The notes under the pieces were generated by a model. It was not told the origin of the DNA and made no database searches. It saw only the letters and a list, made by a program, of their open reading frames with translations. Shown here piece after piece: positions 27,234 to 36,074 of a DNA stretch of 64,000 nucleotides. Position 1 is the stretch's first letter; each line of letters opens with the position of its first letter. Made by a program: the position numbers and the translations under genes. The stretch comes from Candidatus Obscuribacter sp. (GTDB lineage: Bacteria > Cyanobacteriota > Vampirovibrionia > Obscuribacterales > Obscuribacteraceae). The stretch lies in assembly GCA_021772095.1 (NCBI GenBank), contig JADYXR010000205.1, positions 1 to 64,000 of the forward strand. The letters run 5' to 3'.

Positions 27234-27402
27234 GCTGATGCTCGCCTGGTGTGAGACTTGACTCACAATGAGAACCTCGCTCGTCATCGAATCTGTAGGT
27301 GCAGTCACGCGCCTTGGTTCAAACGTACTCGTTGCAAAGGCACGTGCGATTCCGATTGAGCTTGTCGATCAACTGACTTAGCTATTGCAGTCATCAAAAT
27401 GG

Positions 27403-27963
27403 CTAAACAGTCGGCGATTGATTCGGGAGTGGCGGTAGCAATGGCTCATCGTCAATGCTCGTGATCTCACTAGCGAGTTGCAACTTTTTCTTCTCAGACA
27501 AATGATGCTCATAGTACCGCCAGAGCCACCACTTAAATGGGCGAATTCGAAACCGGTGAAAGCCACAAAGTTTCATCTCATCGTAAGCGTCTTTGACGTT
27601 CCAACCATCGCGCGCGATTCGGAAAATCCCGCATAATAATCCTGTTCTGTCGGAGCCGTGGAAACAATGGACATAGACGGGATGATTGCTCGCGTCATCA
27701 ACGATACCGAAGAACCGCTCGATGTGCGGCGCGCGCGGCAACGTCGTGTAATTCAAAGGCATCGATATAAAGTTCAGTCCGACTTTCTCGCACTCGGTGC
27801 GCTCCCAATCAATAACCGAGGTTCTGAATCTCAGACAAATCACAGTCTTGATCCCAAGCCGACGGAGCTCGCGCAGACCTTCCTCATCGGGCTGGCCGCC
27901 GCGCCAAAGACCGTCGTTCACCTTCCAGAGATTTCGGATATGGGGGTTCGTTATGTGTTCCAT
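27403..27963 (-). CDS. Dual-specificity/tyrosine phosphatase-like protein
   Basis: 186 aa. Contains the CX5R active-site loop VHCFHGSDRTG (Cys 100, Arg 106) after a typical N-terminal part with LWRGGQPDEEGLRELRRLGI and ICLR. This is the DSP/Siw14-like branch (also called PTP-like in cyanobacteria and proteobacteria). Phosphoprotein, inositol-phosphate or phospholipid-phosphate substrates are all possible; beside the DAGK-like gene, a lipid-phosphate role is tempting but unproven. No signal peptide. Convergent with the DAGK-like gene. Confidence 0.85.
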   Translation of the reverse strand: MEHITNPHIRNLWKVNDGLWRGGQPDEEGLRELRRLGIKTVICLRFRTSVIDWERTECEKVGLNFISMPLNYTTLPRAPHIERFFGIVDDASNHPVYVHCFHGSDRTGLLCGIFRIARDGWNVKDAYDEMKLCGFHRFRIRPFKWWLWRYYEHHLSEKKKLQLASEITSIDDEPLLPPLPNQSPTV

Positions 27964-28009
27964 TAATGTGATGTAGCGCGTTTGGGGGTGGTTATTGCAC
28001 GGAAGCCTG

Positions 28010-28090
28010 CGTTATCGGTGGTTTCACCTGGCGCTCGCAGTCGGTGCCGCTTCGCGTTCTTGGTCGGCAGTTTCGCTTCGCGTTCTTAGT
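28010..28090. repeat. Short degenerate tandem repeat upstream of di-iron gene
   Basis: Copies of CGCTTCGCGTTCTT and related CTGGCGCTCGCAGTCGG units in the 290-bp gap between the phosphatase and di-iron genes. No gene is present there. Confidence 0.5.
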
Positions 28091-28154
28091 TTAATTACCC
28101 AGGTGTTCGTTTTTTTGCTTCGTGACGATCCGTTCGAATTTTTAATAAGAAGGC

Positions 28155-28184
28155 TGGTCAATTCAGAGCATATCCGTTTATAAT
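28155..28184 (+). promoter_or_regulatory. Promoter of di-iron/TetR operon
   Basis: TGGTCA (28155-28160), 18-bp spacer, TATAAT (28179-28184), directly followed by an inverted repeat (28187-28212). Transcription would start within the repeat. Confidence 0.6.
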
Positions 28185-28186
28185 AT

Positions 28187-28212
28187 TAATTGACCGGTCG
28201 GTTGGTTAATTA
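28187..28212. promoter_or_regulatory. Candidate TetR operator
   Basis: A 26-bp imperfect palindrome with outer half-sites TAATTGACC and GGTTAATTA (pairing TAATT-ACC). It starts two bases after the -10 box of the operon that ends with a TetR gene, a typical place for autorepression. Confidence 0.55.
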
Positions 28213-28256
28213 ACGAACTGAACGACCAAACTCCCCATACAGTGAGCTTGAAGAAG

Positions 28257-29357
28257 ATGGCAGACAAGGATCAAACCGGGCACACCGCCGTAACCAGCCG
28301 ACACATGATTCCTCCTCCGGAAAAGCATGAAGTCATGCCGAACCCTGAAGAGTTGCTGCTGAACGCCGAAGACGCGCCGCCTATCCTGGAGAAGCTCTGC
28401 ATTTTTCCATTCGATTGGCGGGTTGAAACACCTCGCTTGATGGAAATTTATCACAACTCCCGCGACCCGGGCTGGTCTCCAGCCCAATTGGATTGGGATT
28501 CGCTCGACGTCGAAGGTATGACGCTGGACCAGCGTTACGCCATCTCATATTGGTTCGCGCTCCTGTCGGTTTTTGATGCATCCGGTCCGGCAGTTTTTGC
28601 CCGCGCAATGATTCACGCTTACGAAACACATGAAGAAGATGCGATTCGCAAATGCTTTTTCTCAGTCACGCGTGATGAGATGAACCATGAAGAGGTTTGC
28701 GGTAAGGCGATCACGTTGTTGACGCCGAATGGTCCGCTCGGTCACGATCCCCAAACGCCGCTCGGCAAGCTCGCTAAGAACAATATCGAATGGCTTTATC
28801 ATAACGGTGCGCGTTATTGGAAAGGCTACAAAACGGCTGTGGAACACTATCCTATGCCGATTCTGTTCAGTTCATTCCTCTTTGGAGAAGTGGCATCATC
28901 AACACTTTTCCACAGCATGTATCAGAACACCACAATTCCAGTTTTCAAAGAAGCATTCAAAAACATCGGTCGCGATGAAGGTCGTCACCTGAGCTTCTGC
29001 CTCGCTTTGCTGAAAGAAGTTTTGCCAAAGCTGAACGAAGAAGAGAAGATGACGATTACAAAACAGTTTCGCGCTGGCTTCATTTTCTTGTCTGGAATTC
29101 TATACGAACCACCTGCCGAATTTTGGAATTTGCCACCAACTTTCCTGCCTGCACAGCGGATGTTGGAAGATGTGGCGCGCACGGCCGGTTTTGGAATTCT
29201 TGATCTGGAAGAACGCAAAGCCAACTGGCGCACTGCGGTTGTTCGTCTCAAAACTATCGTGGAACCGCACGGCATCAAGTTTCCAGCATTACCCGAAATT
29301 GGCGTGGACGGCGAAGACGTTGCATTCGACGCCGACAAAATCGTTCCAATATTTTAG
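28257..29357 (+). CDS. Ferritin-like di-iron protein (oxygenase-like)
   Basis: 366 aa, soluble. Two ExxH motifs in long helices, RDEMNHEEV and RDEGRHLSF, plus candidate bridging glutamates in AYETHEED and FLFGEVASS, give the six-ligand set of a carboxylate-bridged di-iron centre (ferritin-like superfamily: ribonucleotide reductase R2-like, R2lox, AurF and related oxygenases). The second half matches E-x28-DExxH seen in AurF-type N-oxygenases, but the first does not, so I give no narrower name. It is followed 17 bases later by a TetR gene and preceded by a promoter with a palindrome. Start: ATG 28257; GTG 28242 is also possible. Confidence 0.8.
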   Translation: MADKDQTGHTAVTSRHMIPPPEKHEVMPNPEELLLNAEDAPPILEKLCIFPFDWRVETPRLMEIYHNSRDPGWSPAQLDWDSLDVEGMTLDQRYAISYWFALLSVFDASGPAVFARAMIHAYETHEEDAIRKCFFSVTRDEMNHEEVCGKAITLLTPNGPLGHDPQTPLGKLAKNNIEWLYHNGARYWKGYKTAVEHYPMPILFSSFLFGEVASSTLFHSMYQNTTIPVFKEAFKNIGRDEGRHLSFCLALLKEVLPKLNEEEKMTITKQFRAGFIFLSGILYEPPAEFWNLPPTFLPAQRMLEDVARTAGFGILDLEERKANWRTAVVRLKTIVEPHGIKFPALPEIGVDGEDVAFDADKIVPIF

Positions 29358-29374
29358 ACTGAGCGCGTAAAACC

Positions 29375-29992
29375 ATGGCCAGACCACGGGCGGACAACTA
29401 CGAACAACGGCGGCAGGAGATTCTCGACACTGCCGCCAGTATGTTTGCCGAACGTGGTTACGATGGCACTTCGATCTCGGACATCGCGCAACGGTGCGGT
29501 GTTTCGAAGGCTTTGATATTTCACTATCACACGTCGAAAGACAAATTGTTATACGACATGTTGCAGTCGCATTGCCAATTGTTGGTAGACACCGCCAATG
29601 GTGCCATCAAAAAGACTGAGCCCGCGGAGCGCCAACTTCAGCAGCTGGTGCGGGCTTTAATGAAGTTGTACATGAGCTCGCGCGACCAGCATATCGTTTT
29701 GCTCAACAACCTCCATTGTTTATCTGATGAAGAACAAGCCGAGATCAAAGGTTTGGAGAAACGTGTCTTGCAGATCATCAAAGAGATTGTTTCCGAACTG
29801 CGTCCGGATTTAGCAGACCCCATGCGGACTTCGCTTGCGATGTATCTGATGGGCGCGATTAATTGGACATATACCTGGTTTAAAACATCCGGTCCTTACA
29901 CGCCTGGGCAGTTCGCCGACGTCGCGACCGGTATGTTTTTGAACGGAATTAAAAACGATACGTCGCTGGTGGAAACAGCTCAGGTCAGCTAA
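29375..29992 (+). CDS. TetR-family transcriptional regulator
   Basis: 205 aa. N-terminal helix-turn-helix: RRQEILDTAASMFAERGYDG, then TSISDIAQRCGVSKALIFHY and the closing HYHTSKDKLL. The C-terminal ligand domain has few recognisable features. It is 17 bases after the di-iron gene, on the same strand, so it is probably autoregulated with it through the palindrome at 28187-28212. The inducer is unknown, possibly a lipid or aromatic compound handled by the di-iron enzyme. Confidence 0.93.
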   Translation: MARPRADNYEQRRQEILDTAASMFAERGYDGTSISDIAQRCGVSKALIFHYHTSKDKLLYDMLQSHCQLLVDTANGAIKKTEPAERQLQQLVRALMKLYMSSRDQHIVLLNNLHCLSDEEQAEIKGLEKRVLQIIKEIVSELRPDLADPMRTSLAMYLMGAINWTYTWFKTSGPYTPGQFADVATGMFLNGIKNDTSLVETAQVS

Positions 29993-30039
29993 CTGGTCAG
30001 CTAGAGTTTCACTGATAGCAAGGTCAATTCGACGCTGAC

Positions 30040-30205
30040 CTGCGACGAATGACTTTGTGCCTTATTGAACTCACGACTGGCTTATGTTCTGACTCGCTGT
30101 CCCAATGGTTCGAAGACCGCGACTAACTCAATTGGCGACTCGCTCACCTTGATTCTGACATTGCGACTCCCTCCTTGCGACTCGCTGACCTTCCTTCTTT
30201 CTCCA
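30040..30205. repeat. Degenerate tandem repeat after TetR gene
   Basis: Repeated TTGCGACTCGCTGACCTT-like units, clearest between 30140 and 30200, in the 333-bp gap between the TetR and matrixin genes. No gene is present in this gap. Confidence 0.55.
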
Positions 30206-30325
30206 AGTCCTCGGGAACAAATGGATCGCGCCCGTTGTCAATTGCTCTTGTTATGAACTGAGCCTTATGGCTCTGGGCGGGCTCTTTCCACATCGGCGAT
30301 GTGGTGTTATTTTTTCGGGGACTCA

Positions 30326-31777
30326 ATGATTCGAAAGTCAATTTGGCCAGTGGCACTGTTGGTGCCATTCTTCATTGTCGCTGTTGTGTGGAGTGTGGCG
30401 GCTGCCTACCTTATCCCAACGCATCCTTCTGATTCATTTTTGGCGAACTCGGCGAAGTCCTCATCAATTGAAGAGAAAATCTTTTGTCAGCAATTCGGCT
30501 CGCGCGGTTACGCACCATCGCTGGTGCCAAACCAACAAGGCGGAATGCCCACAGCTAACCTCGACAACTACCTGGCGGCAATCAGCCAGGATGGCAGTTT
30601 TCGCTGGTCAGCCGACCGCATGCCGATCGATGTCTATATAGCCGACGGTGGAGCGGTGCCGGGTTATCGTGCCGAGTATCGCAAAATGATTGCCGACGCT
30701 TTCAATGAATGGTGCAACAACTCCAGGGGATTGCTCAAGTGGAGACAGGTCAACGATCCAAGACAGGCTGATGTGGTTTGCACCTGGACCAACAATCCCA
30801 CAATCAAACCGGGTAGCGTGGAAGCCGGTCAGACACGCACTCTTGTTCAAACGAACAGAGACACTGGAGAAGGCAGAATAGTCACGGCACAAATCAGCAT
30901 TCTTACTGAACTCATGGGTCGGCAGTTTTCGAATGAAAACATGTACAAGACCTGTTTGCACGAAGTCGGTCACGCACTGGGTTTGCAGGGACATTCGGAT
31001 GTCCCTAGCGACATCATGTACCCGACCGTGAATCAAACTCAAATCGCAAAACTGAAATCGCGTGATTTGAATACGCTTACTCGATTATATGAAGATACGC
31101 GCTACACGGCCTCTAATTCAAATGGGATGCCACAATCCAGCATCGGCGACATATTGCCATTCACCGGCAGTGGTGCCTCACAAGCAAATCGCAGAAGCGC
31201 TGTTCCATTCTTCGGTGGCGGTGCTCCAATATTCGGCAGCGTTCCTTCGTTTGGAAACGGCGGTCAACAATTCGGACAAGCAAACCCACAATCGATGTTC
31301 GGGCCCGGCGGCCTTCAATCGTTCTTCGGTAACCATGGAACTCAGCGGTTCAACGGTGTAGAGCCAAACCGTGCAAGGCAGTACGACGGCAATGCAATGC
31401 AGCAAGCCAACAGTGAAGGAATTCGTCCTTTCGCAGGGGGCAACATGCAAGGCAGCGACGACGGCAGTCAGGGTTTTAACAACGGCAGCGGTCAGGATTT
31501 CAACAACGACGGCAATCAAGGGTTCAACAACGGCGACATGCAGAATGACGCTGTCGCGCAAGGATCTAATGACGATGGAATACAACCGTTCACCGGTGGT
31601 GGAATGCAACAAACCTATGGTGGCGCCGGCGGTGCACAGTGGCAGTCAAGCCCTCGTCAAGGTTATCGAAACTCGGCCGGCGGATGGAGACAACATCACA
31701 GAGGCAATTGGGCGCAGCAAGCCGCGTTGCGTGAGTTGATGAGACGCTCGGCTCAGCAGAACAACTTCTATAACTAA
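30326..31777 (+). CDS. Membrane-anchored or exported matrixin-like metalloprotease
   Basis: 483 aa. An N-terminal hydrophobic segment (residues 5-30) is a signal or anchor. The catalytic domain (about 80-260) has HEVGHALGLQGHS (first His 212) and Met-turn DIMYPT, the M10-type zinc site in the same one-residue-longer form as the protease at 2070. The C-terminal 220 residues are low-complexity: Gly/Ser/Phe/Pro-rich, then Asn/Gly/Gln repeats of QGFNNG type, then an Arg/His/Gln-rich end. GGGGA six bases before ATG 30326 supports the start. Followed by a strong terminator. Probable extracellular protease; substrate unknown. Confidence 0.88.
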   Translation: MIRKSIWPVALLVPFFIVAVVWSVAAAYLIPTHPSDSFLANSAKSSSIEEKIFCQQFGSRGYAPSLVPNQQGGMPTANLDNYLAAISQDGSFRWSADRMPIDVYIADGGAVPGYRAEYRKMIADAFNEWCNNSRGLLKWRQVNDPRQADVVCTWTNNPTIKPGSVEAGQTRTLVQTNRDTGEGRIVTAQISILTELMGRQFSNENMYKTCLHEVGHALGLQGHSDVPSDIMYPTVNQTQIAKLKSRDLNTLTRLYEDTRYTASNSNGMPQSSIGDILPFTGSGASQANRRSAVPFFGGGAPIFGSVPSFGNGGQQFGQANPQSMFGPGGLQSFFGNHGTQRFNGVEPNRARQYDGNAMQQANSEGIRPFAGGNMQGSDDGSQGFNNGSGQDFNNDGNQGFNNGDMQNDAVAQGSNDDGIQPFTGGGMQQTYGGAGGAQWQSSPRQGYRNSAGGWRQHHRGNWAQQAALRELMRRSAQQNNFYN

Positions 31778-31801
31778 GTCCCTACACGGTACATACAACT
31801 G

Positions 31802-31829
31802 ACGAAGGCGCTGCTGTGCCTTCGTTTTT
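31802..31829 (+). terminator. Intrinsic terminator of matrixin gene
   Basis: ACGAAGGC (31802-31809) pairs with GCCTTCGT (31818-31825), followed by TTTTT. Confidence 0.9.
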
Positions 31830-32211
31830 ACGATGAATGGTTTGTTTAAAAACAGAGGTCAGTCGCAAAACAAGGTTGGTTCATTCGTTTGACAGTATGG
31901 ATAAAGTTTGCACTTGCGCACTTGCGACACAAATTCTCTGGTTGCGAATCACTCCAGAATTCGCTGCCTATATAAGGATCAACCAAGAGACTCTGAACTT
32001 TGGCATTTAGCCAACAGGCTACACCGCAAGGGCGCAAACGCTGTCCTAGTGAGCGCAGACGGCTTTAACTTGACTACAGAGATGCATTAAAAAACCACAA
32101 GTACGCTAAACAATACTAGGATCATGCAGGGGTCTGATCCGTCCATTAGAACACAGGACGGCAAACTACTAACGGTCCGTCAATCCATTATGTGACCTGC
32201 GGAGGGGCACC
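31830..32211. other. Gap with promoter/leader of secreted-protein gene
   Basis: 382 bp with no gene. Near its end, CCGTCC (32139-32144) can pair with GGACGG (32156-32161), and a further CGGTCCGTC at 32173 could compete; this may be a leader hairpin of the gene at 32212. The GGAGGGG ribosome site at 32201-32207 is strong. Confidence 0.4.
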
Positions 32212-33339
32212 ATGAAATTATCACTGTCAATAAAACTTCTGACCACGCTAGCGGTGCTTACCTCATTTGCCCCTCAAGCGATCGCTCAAGGCGGCGGTCA
32301 AGGCGGCGGTCAAAGAGCACAAAAACAAGCGCAGAAACAAGCGCAAAAACAAGTAAAGCAAGCGGCGAAAGTACAACAACGCTCTAACAGGCAAGCTGCA
32401 GTTAATCCCCGACAAGATCAGCGCGGTCAACGTCAGGATTTTAAACAAGCCTCAGTCAACACCCGAAGGGATCAACGCGATCAGCGTCAGGATGTTCAAC
32501 AAGCTCAACGTTCTCAGCAAGATGCATTTCAACGAAATCGCCAGGCTGCAAATCAGTTAGCGAAACAAAAAGATCAGGCTCGGGAACTCGCCAAACGCAA
32601 TCAAGCTCGCTTATCGAACGATGCCCGAAAAGACGATCGCAGAGATGACAAATTCGACAATCGCTGGGCGAACAAAAACGCCAGAAACGACAAGCGTTTC
32701 GACAAAAATAATCGTTGGGACAATAACAATAAGTGGCGTCCAAACCGCGCTATCGTTTCGTACAACAAATCATTCAAGAACTGGGATGCCCAGCGTGATT
32801 ATCTGAAGGCGAACATGCGCCGACTAAATCAAGCCAGAGCGCTCGACTACGTACAACAACAACAGCTCAACGCTCAAATGCAAGCCGCATATAGCTCGTA
32901 TCACAATAATAGTTGGAATGGCGGCTACAACTGGGACTATTATTCAGAACCACAATTTATCGATTACTTGCAATTGAATCAACCTTCATTGCTCGATAGA
33001 ATTCTCGGCGTGCTCGGCATCGGCGGCGGCGGCGTAGGTGGCATCGGCGGGATCGGCGGAGCCAACAACGGCTATCTCTACTCAGACAACTGGGGCAGCG
33101 AACGCGATCAGTTATCTCGCAACATGTCCAGAATTCATCAACTGGCGGCCGAAGGTCGGATTACACCGTATCAAGAGCAACAATTGCTGGCTCAACTCAG
33201 GACGGAGTTCTCCTCGTATCATCAAAACAACTGGAACGGCGGTTATGGTTGGAACCAATATTCTGACCCAGGTTTCATCGATTACCTGAACACCTCGCGT
33301 CCATCGATTCTAACAACAATCCGCAGTTATCTGAGATAA
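32212..33339 (+). CDS. Secreted Gln/Arg-rich protein with a duplicated WNGGY domain
   Basis: 375 aa. Signal peptide (LLTTLAVLTSFAPQAIA), then a disordered Gln/Arg/Asp/Lys-rich region of about 150 residues (QAQKQAQKQ, RQDQRGQRQD), then two copies of a domain of about 80 residues joined by a Gly/Ile-rich linker (GIGGGGVGGIGGIGG). Shared pattern: WxxxRDxLxxNMxR, a helix ending in QQL.AQ, SSYHxNxWNGGYxW, YSxPxFIDYL and PSxL. GGAGGGG before the ATG gives a strong start. A strong terminator follows. Outside the cytoplasm; the domain is not one I know, and its function is unknown. Confidence 0.8.
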   Translation: MKLSLSIKLLTTLAVLTSFAPQAIAQGGGQGGGQRAQKQAQKQAQKQVKQAAKVQQRSNRQAAVNPRQDQRGQRQDFKQASVNTRRDQRDQRQDVQQAQRSQQDAFQRNRQAANQLAKQKDQARELAKRNQARLSNDARKDDRRDDKFDNRWANKNARNDKRFDKNNRWDNNNKWRPNRAIVSYNKSFKNWDAQRDYLKANMRRLNQARALDYVQQQQLNAQMQAAYSSYHNNSWNGGYNWDYYSEPQFIDYLQLNQPSLLDRILGVLGIGGGGVGGIGGIGGANNGYLYSDNWGSERDQLSRNMSRIHQLAAEGRITPYQEQQLLAQLRTEFSSYHQNNWNGGYGWNQYSDPGFIDYLNTSRPSILTTIRSYLR

Positions 33340-33366
33340 AACAACTCTGACAACCAGCGATTAAAG

Positions 33367-33409
33367 CCAAACCCGGAGAAGCGCCAACGCTACTCCGGGT
33401 TTGGTTTTT
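33367..33409 (+). terminator. Strong intrinsic terminator
   Basis: CCAAACCCGGAG (33367-33378) pairs perfectly with CTCCGGGTTTGG (33393-33404), followed by TTTTT. Confidence 0.95.
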
Positions 33410-33461
33410 GGGGAGGAACAAAAAAAACTTGATGTATGAAACGCGGTCAATTGTGAAGCCG

Positions 33462-34964
33462 TTAGTTGGTACCATCCGTAGTGACAATCTTAAGTTTGTC
33501 GAGATAGCCATTGACGGAACGATAAGCTTGATCGCCTGACCAGGTCCACGAACGCCAGTCCGTTTTCCACGCGCCGCTGTGACTGGATCGCATCTTTTCT
33601 ACAACAGCCAAACGTTCGCTCGGCTTTAAATGATTGATTCCAGCGACAAGTGGTGGCACTGCGTCACTACTCAAAGACAAGGCGTATGGAACATCAAAAA
33701 CGTTTCCTTGTTTTGCGTGGTCAATATTTGTAGATACGATCAACGCGTCCGGATTAATGCAGTGCAATCCGCCCACGACAAGCAAACCTGACATAACAGA
33801 AGCGAAGGCAAATGTTCTTCTTCGACCACGCAAAACTGTGCATACGAAAACCAAACAGACCAGAGCCAACCACGCCATAAATGCAGTCGTGTACAAACGC
33901 AATTCGGTGAGTCCGTACTCGCTCTGATAGAGCCGCATACGCTGAACTGCCGAAATCATAATCACGGACAACAATCCAATTTGCACTCCAGTGAGCGATC
34001 GAATCAAAAGCATTCCGACTGCGTTTGTTTTTTCAACCAGCCAATCAAGCGTCAATAGAATCGGTAGCACAAGCGACGCAACAGTGACAAGTTCAAAAAA
34101 TCCACGGCGAGCATATTCGGAATAAGTCAGACCGCTGGTCAACTCGACGAGATTAGCACCACCAAAGAAATATTTCGCTTGAACCAAAACGAATGCCAGA
34201 AACAATAAATCGATAAGCCCGAGGACGACGCCGACTTCGACGAGGCCTAGCTTCGGCTTCAATGATGAATCGATCGATGGCGAATCAGAAGACGCCGTAA
34301 GTGGTCCGCGTAGCATCGAGAATAAATAACCACCCGCCCACCAGAACGTGCCGAATATCAACAACCAGTGCTGAAAATTCTTTACCGGATCAAACTGAAA
34401 TACGTTTTTAACAACGGCTGCAAAAGCCGCATCAGCAGTGATTAACAAGACACCAAAGACCATGACGATTGGTGTTGCAATTGCCAGACCTCTCATGATT
34501 GCGTTCAACTGATAGCGAAGGCGATCGTTCATCATGTTGCTCCAACCGATTTCCTTGGTCAGGAGCAAGATCGGCGTGGTGACCAGGTTATCGAGGATGT
34601 TGAGGACGGTAAACAAATAACGAGAGATTCCAGCGGTCACCATTTTGTGTCCCATCATCGAGAGCGATGCGGCCGACAGAAAAAATATCGCGCCCACTAC
34701 ATCCAAAGAGCGCAGCACTAGCGACTCGCGCCAGACACAACCAGCAGCCAGGAAAAGTGGTGGCACAAGGAACCACGCACTCTTCCATTGGCTGGTCGGC
34801 TTTGTGCGGCATGTGAGGATCAACGATGCAAAAGTGACTGTCAAAAGCCACACAAAGAGGTTTAGTCCCCAAGGGACAGACTTGAAGAGCGAATCATGGA
34901 AGAGATAATCGCTGAGCAAACCTAGAATTGCTGCTGCAGCTAAAACTGTTCTTGCCGTTTTCAT
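33462..34964 (-). CDS. DUF4173-family multi-pass membrane protein
   Basis: 500 aa with about 11-13 predicted membrane helices in residues 5-400, then a soluble tail (NHLKPSERLAVVEKMRSSH, WSWSGDQAYRSVN-like). The ARRGFFELVTVA motif is the hallmark of DUF4173/DUF4153-type proteins, and residues around it (GLTYSEYARRGFFEL) fit well. Inner membrane; no known biochemical role. GGAG nine bases before ATG 34964 sets the start. It is downstream of the two-component genes, separated by a 366-bp gap, on the same strand. Confidence 0.82.
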   Translation of the reverse strand: MKTARTVLAAAAILGLLSDYLFHDSLFKSVPWGLNLFVWLLTVTFASLILTCRTKPTSQWKSAWFLVPPLFLAAGCVWRESLVLRSLDVVGAIFFLSAASLSMMGHKMVTAGISRYLFTVLNILDNLVTTPILLLTKEIGWSNMMNDRLRYQLNAIMRGLAIATPIVMVFGVLLITADAAFAAVVKNVFQFDPVKNFQHWLLIFGTFWWAGGYLFSMLRGPLTASSDSPSIDSSLKPKLGLVEVGVVLGLIDLLFLAFVLVQAKYFFGGANLVELTSGLTYSEYARRGFFELVTVASLVLPILLTLDWLVEKTNAVGMLLIRSLTGVQIGLLSVIMISAVQRMRLYQSEYGLTELRLYTTAFMAWLALVCLVFVCTVLRGRRRTFAFASVMSGLLVVGGLHCINPDALIVSTNIDHAKQGNVFDVPYALSLSSDAVPPLVAGINHLKPSERLAVVEKMRSSHSGAWKTDWRSWTWSGDQAYRSVNGYLDKLKIVTTDGTN

Positions 34965-35330
34965 TTGAACAAACTCCACGCGGAAGCCGAAACCAGCTGG
35001 CCTCGAACTCTCGAAGATCTTATAAATTAGTTTCTATGGCGATACAACACGCATTGACGGCTGGACCGAACCAGGAGTGCGTCAATGCGATTTGAAGTTG
35101 TCTGTTCAATCAGCATACATCAAAACAAAATGGTGGCAATCGCCCAAAACCGTCAAATACGCCGTGTAAGGAACCCAAAGCTTGAACAGCTGGCGTTTTT
35201 GCGCGCCCTGTAAACCTTAAGTTAAGACCCAATCCATGCGCTTTACCGAGTTTGCGAATTTCTCTAACATCCGCCGAAACGCTCCTGCAGCGCGAGTTGG
35301 TGGACGGATCATTCATCCGACACTAGTCGA
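34965..35330. other. Gap, no gene seen
   Basis: 366 bp between DUF4173 and response-regulator genes. It contains one TGGTGGCA motif (35131-35138) but no convincing terminator or gene. Confidence 0.45.
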
Positions 35331-36008
35331 TCAGCTCATCAACTCAAGCGTATAGCCAAAACCTTTTCTTGTAGAAATTTGGATCGATGCTTTCTCAGCG
35401 TCCAGTTTTTTTCTGATCTTAGTTATGTACGCTCTGATGCTGTCCGGTGTCACTTCGGATTCAGTCGACCACACGCGCTCCAGGAGCACTTCGGCAGGGA
35501 ATGCATGGTTCGGATTTTTGAGCAGGAACTCAAGCAGCGCAAATTCTTTTGGATACAAAGAACATTTTCTATTATCAATAAGCATGACACCATTAACAGA
35601 ATCAAGCTGCACATTTCCCATTGCCAGAACAGTTGGCTTGACCACTGGCTGTCGGCGTAGCAGCGCACGAATTCGCGCGGTCAACTCGACGTTTTCAAAC
35701 GGCTTAGTAAGATAATCATCAGCTCCGGAATCCAAACCTCGCGCTTTATCAGTGGCTTGATTTTTTCCTGTGAGCATCAGTATTGGTGTCATTCCATTTC
35801 GGTTGCGATACTTTTCGCAGATGTCGAGACCGGTCATATCCGGCAGACCCCAGTCTAAAATGATCACATCATAGTGTTCTGTTTCTAAACGGAAAAGCGC
35901 TTCTTCACCGGTCTCAATTGCCTCGACAGCGAAATTTTGTCGCTCGAGAAATACCTTGAGAGTTTTCTTCAGAGCTAAATCATCTTCGACAAGAAGTATC
36001 TTTGACAT
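35331..36008 (-). CDS. OmpR/PhoB-family response regulator
   Basis: 225 aa. CheY receiver with the acidic pair E8/D9, phospho-acceptor D52 in IILDWGLPD, T80 and K102 in LTKPFE, followed by a winged-helix DNA-binding domain (about residues 130-225: LYPKEFALLEFLLKNPNHAF, TPDSIRAYITKIRKKL, ISTRKGFGYTL). It is the partner of the histidine kinase at 36075, which precedes it in the same operon by 66 bases. Likely QseB/CopR-like subclass; the regulon is unknown. Confidence 0.95.
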   Translation of the reverse strand: MSKILLVEDDLALKKTLKVFLERQNFAVEAIETGEEALFRLETEHYDVIILDWGLPDMTGLDICEKYRNRNGMTPILMLTGKNQATDKARGLDSGADDYLTKPFENVELTARIRALLRRQPVVKPTVLAMGNVQLDSVNGVMLIDNRKCSLYPKEFALLEFLLKNPNHAFPAEVLLERVWSTESEVTPDSIRAYITKIRKKLDAEKASIQISTRKGFGYTLELMS

Positions 36009-36074
36009 GACGTTCTAATTGCTCATTGGTCGTGGTAATTGAAATGACCGTTTCATAATCACATTCACAGCGAA

